This document shows, one piece after another, positions 5,553 through 7,700 of a stretch of DNA of 7,700 nucleotides. Under the pieces are notes generated by a model. The model saw only the letters and a program-made list of their open reading frames with translations. It had not been told where the DNA came from and made no database searches. The stretch is from JBGPYM01 sp041493205 (GTDB lineage: Bacteria > Bacteroidota > Ignavibacteria > UBA10030 > UBA6906): NCBI GenBank assembly GCA_041493205.1, contig JBGPYM010000147.1, forward strand, positions 1 to 7,700, in the 5' to 3' direction. The position numbers and the translations under genes were made by a program. Within the stretch, counting starts at the first letter, position 1. Each line of letters opens with the position of its first letter.

Positions 5553-7228
5553 GCAACACACAGGGAGCAACGGTGCGCGGCCGCGGGAGCCGGCGATGGG
5601 TGCTTGTGCTGGGCATAATCCTGCTGGGAGCGGGCGGAGGATTCGTTCTTGTTCCCGACGCCGATCAGTTCCTCAAAATCAACAAGAGCATCGACATCTT
5701 CGGACGCGTGTACAAAGAAATCACCGCAAATTACGTCGATGAAGTAGATCCTGAGAAATTCATGCAGGCCGGCATTGACGGCATGCTCGGGACCCTTGAT
5801 CCGTACACGGTCTATATTGACAAGGAAGACGGAGACGAGGTCGATCTCCTCACCAACGGAAAATACGGCGGCATCGGGGTGACCATCGGCGTGCGGGATG
5901 GCGTTCTCAAGATCGTCACCGTCATGGATGGGTACTCGGCGCAGCGGGCGGGGATCGTGCCGGGCGACCGTCTCGTGGAAGTCGGCGGCGTGAAAGTCGC
6001 GACCAGGAAGCCGGACGAAGTCCGAAACCTGACGCGCGGGGATCCCGGCACCGAGGTGAAACTGGTCGTTGAACGGGAAGGGGAGAAGAAGCCGCTTGAA
6101 TTCGTCCTCATACGTGAAGAAATCCAGGTCAAGAACGTCACCTATGCCGGCTATCTCGAGAATGGTGTCGGCTATATCCGGCTCGAACGCTTTTCGCGCA
6201 AGGCAGGCGAGGAAGTCCGCCAGGCAATCAAAGAACTGAAGATCAAGGGGGACATCAAGGGTCTCATCCTTGATCTGCGCGGCAACCCCGGGGGACTCCT
6301 TGACGCAGCGGTGGAAGTGGTCAGCAAATTCGTCCCGCACGGGACAATGATCGTGAGCACCAAAGGGCGCCGGCCGGAGGCTGCACGCACCTACCTGTCG
6401 ACCGAGGAGCCGCTCCTCGGGGCGACCCCCCTGGTCCTGCTCACCGACCGCGGGAGCGCCAGCGCCAGCGAGATCGTCGCGGGAGCGCTACAGGACGTCG
6501 ACAGGGCTCTGATTGTCGGGAGCCGGACGTTCGGGAAAGGCCTGGTGCAGACCATTCTTCCCCTCGACTTCGGGGCGCAGCTGAAGATCACCACCGCACG
6601 GTATTACATTCCGAGCGGCCGGAGCATACAGGAAATCGATTACCTCCACCGCGACAAGAACGGCGTGTTCGCGACCGTACCCGACAGCCTCCGGCGCGAA
6701 TTCAAGACCGTCCACGGGCGCAAGGTCTACGAGTACGGCGGCATCGCCCCCGATTCCTTGGTGAAGGAGGACGATGAAGGACCGATGGTCCGTGAACTCC
6801 TCAGAAAGTCCCTCATCTTCAAATTCGCGAACATTTTTGCGGGTGTGCACAAAGGCGAACAATTGCAGTCGGTCGGGGAGCCGGTCCTGGAGGAATTCAA
6901 GAAATTCCTCGAACAGCAGAATTTCGATTTCCAGGAGGAAAGCGAGGGACGGCTGAAGGATCTGCGGCAGATCGCAGACCGGTCGCACTACAACAAAGAA
7001 GTGCTCGACGATCTTGACAGGCTGGACGCGGGGCTCCGGAAGGAAAAGCTGCGCGGCTTCGAACGCTATAAAGACCACATCACGAAGGAGCTTGCCATCG
7101 AGTTGATGGGACGCATGAAAGGCGAGTCCGCCCGGATTGAAGCGTCGATCAAGGGAGACGTGCAGTTGAAGGCAGCGGAGGGGCTGCTGAAGGACCGGAA
7201 AACATTTTCGAAGAAGATCGGAGCCTGA
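5549..7228 (+). CDS. ctpA: Membrane-anchored C-terminal processing peptidase, S41 family (CtpA/Prc)
   Basis: The product has 559 residues. A basic N terminus (RGRGSRR, 10-16) and one hydrophobic segment (17-35) predict a single anchor with the rest in the periplasm. The segment NYVDEVDPEKFMQAGIDGML (61-80) and LDPYTVYI (83-90) are typical of the N-terminal helical part. A PDZ domain follows at about 105-190, with YGGIGVTIG and AGIVPGDRLVEVGG. The protease core, about 195-360, holds LDLRGNPGGLLD (241-252), the catalytic Ser305 in GSASASE, Lys330 in SRTFGKG, and Gln334; the Ser-Lys spacing of 25 equals that of E. coli Prc and plant D1 protease. Known: these enzymes use a Ser-Lys dyad to trim or degrade envelope proteins from their C termini. 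Residues about 410-559 are a charged, mostly helical tail. The GTG start overlaps the tmk stop, and the TGA overlaps the next ATG. Probably active; substrate unknown. Confidence 0.96.
   Translation: MSNTQGATVRGRGSRRWVLVLGIILLGAGGGFVLVPDADQFLKINKSIDIFGRVYKEITANYVDEVDPEKFMQAGIDGMLGTLDPYTVYIDKEDGDEVDLLTNGKYGGIGVTIGVRDGVLKIVTVMDGYSAQRAGIVPGDRLVEVGGVKVATRKPDEVRNLTRGDPGTEVKLVVEREGEKKPLEFVLIREEIQVKNVTYAGYLENGVGYIRLERFSRKAGEEVRQAIKELKIKGDIKGLILDLRGNPGGLLDAAVEVVSKFVPHGTMIVSTKGRRPEAARTYLSTEEPLLGATPLVLLTDRGSASASEIVAGALQDVDRALIVGSRTFGKGLVQTILPLDFGAQLKITTARYYIPSGRSIQEIDYLHRDKNGVFATVPDSLRREFKTVHGRKVYEYGGIAPDSLVKEDDEGPMVRELLRKSLIFKFANIFAGVHKGEQLQSVGEPVLEEFKKFLEQQNFDFQEESEGRLKDLRQIADRSHYNKEVLDDLDRLDAGLRKEKLRGFERYKDHITKELAIELMGRMKGESARIEASIKGDVQLKAAEGLLKDRKTFSKKIGA
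7220..7223 (+). promoter_or_regulatory. Ribosome binding site of the TSUP permease gene
   Basis: GGAG lies in the last codons of ctpA, 4 nt before the ATG. A short core match; it supports the start together with the stop/start overlap. Confidence 0.45.
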
Positions 7229-7700
7229 TGGGCGTTCCCGAAGGGCTTCTCCTCATCATCGCCGGCTGTGTTGCGGGGTACTTCGCAGGGTTTTTCGGCG
7301 TGGGGGGCGGGATTATCCTCGTGCCGGTGCTGATCTACTACTTCCAGGCAATCGGGGTCTCATCGCTGGTTGCGACGCACCTTGCCTTCGGCACGAGCCT
7401 TCTGGTGGTGGTCTTTACGTCCCTGGGGTCCTCCTATCGCTACTTCAGGAACGGACACGTGGTAGGGCGGGCTGTGGTCTTTCTGGGTGTTGCGAGCGTT
7501 GCGGGAGCATATGTGGGGAGCGGGATCGCGGCCGGGCTCCAGGGTGCAACGCTCCAGAAGATTTTTGCATGCGTGGTGGTGATCGCTGCGGTTCGTCTCC
7601 TGAACAATCCCCGCAAAGGCGCAAAGGATGCCGAGCCCGATCTCACTCCCTGGAGGCTGATACTGACGGGGGTGGTGGTCGGTGTGATTTCATCGGTGGC
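7228..7700 (+). CDS. TSUP-family (TauE/SafE, DUF81) membrane permease, N-terminal part (3' truncated by window edge)
   Basis: The frame runs from ATG to the window edge without a stop, giving 157 residues. Seen: a first hydrophobic block (6-39) containing GYFAGFFGVGGGIILVPVL, the hallmark first half-repeat of the TSUP family. Further membrane segments lie at about 47-69, 79-104 and 109-125, then a hydrophilic loop with RKGAKDAEPDLTP, and a new segment from about 143. That last segment should begin the second half-repeat, which lies beyond the window. Known: family members move sulfite, sulfonates or related small anions across the inner membrane, usually with 7-9 helices. The substrate here cannot be named. 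The ATG shares one base with the ctpA stop (TGATG) and GGAG lies 4 nt upstream, so it is probably translated from the same message. Confidence 0.92.
   Translation, partial: MGVPEGLLLIIAGCVAGYFAGFFGVGGGIILVPVLIYYFQAIGVSSLVATHLAFGTSLLVVVFTSLGSSYRYFRNGHVVGRAVVFLGVASVAGAYVGSGIAAGLQGATLQKIFACVVVIAAVRLLNNPRKGAKDAEPDLTPWRLILTGVVVGVISSV

Noticed and set aside
5396..6340. A 314-codon minus-strand frame antisense to ctpA
   Set aside because: Shadow of the S41 frame; its sequence mirrors the codons of the PDZ and core region.

Overview
The window is gene-dense, moderately GC-rich bacterial chromosome with seven protein genes, no RNA genes and no mobile elements. The best guess at source is a member of the Bacteroidota/Chlorobi/Ignavibacteria group, probably an uncultured lineage. 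This rests on three inferences: weak or absent Shine-Dalgarno sequences at several starts, promoter-like elements resembling the Bacteroidota TTG/TAnnTTTG type, and an ECF sigma factor paired with a secreted toast-rack-like protein. No phylogenetic marker in the window settles it.

Layout. (1) Positions 1-3163, plus strand: the C-terminal part of a glycerophosphodiester phosphodiesterase, overlapped by 8 nt by a large lipoprotein with TPR repeats and a C-terminal CHAT (caspase/separase-like) domain. Both catalytic residues of the CHAT domain appear to be replaced. (2) Positions 3180-4776, minus strand: an ECF sigma factor followed by an exported beta-rich protein resembling the LiaF/toast-rack families. 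These converge on the CHAT gene across a 16-nt all-purine gap. (3) Positions 4777-4913: a divergent intergenic region with one candidate promoter facing each way. (4) Positions 4914-7700, plus strand: thymidylate kinase (tmk), a membrane-anchored S41 C-terminal processing protease (ctpA) and the first part of a TSUP-family permease. Their start and stop codons overlap, so they look like one translationally coupled operon.

How the genes may work together. The tmk operon is housekeeping: dTTP synthesis, envelope protein processing and anion export. The sigma/toast-rack pair looks like a small envelope-related regulatory unit, notable because no anti-sigma gene lies beside it. The GDPD/TPR-CHAT pair is the most unusual part: a surface or periplasmic lipoprotein carrying what looks like a dead protease fold. 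The window holds no CRISPR array, gRAMP or gasdermin gene that would place this CHAT protein in a known immune system. The clearest candidate for something undescribed is this lipoprotein pseudo-CHAT protein, followed by the sigma/toast-rack pair.
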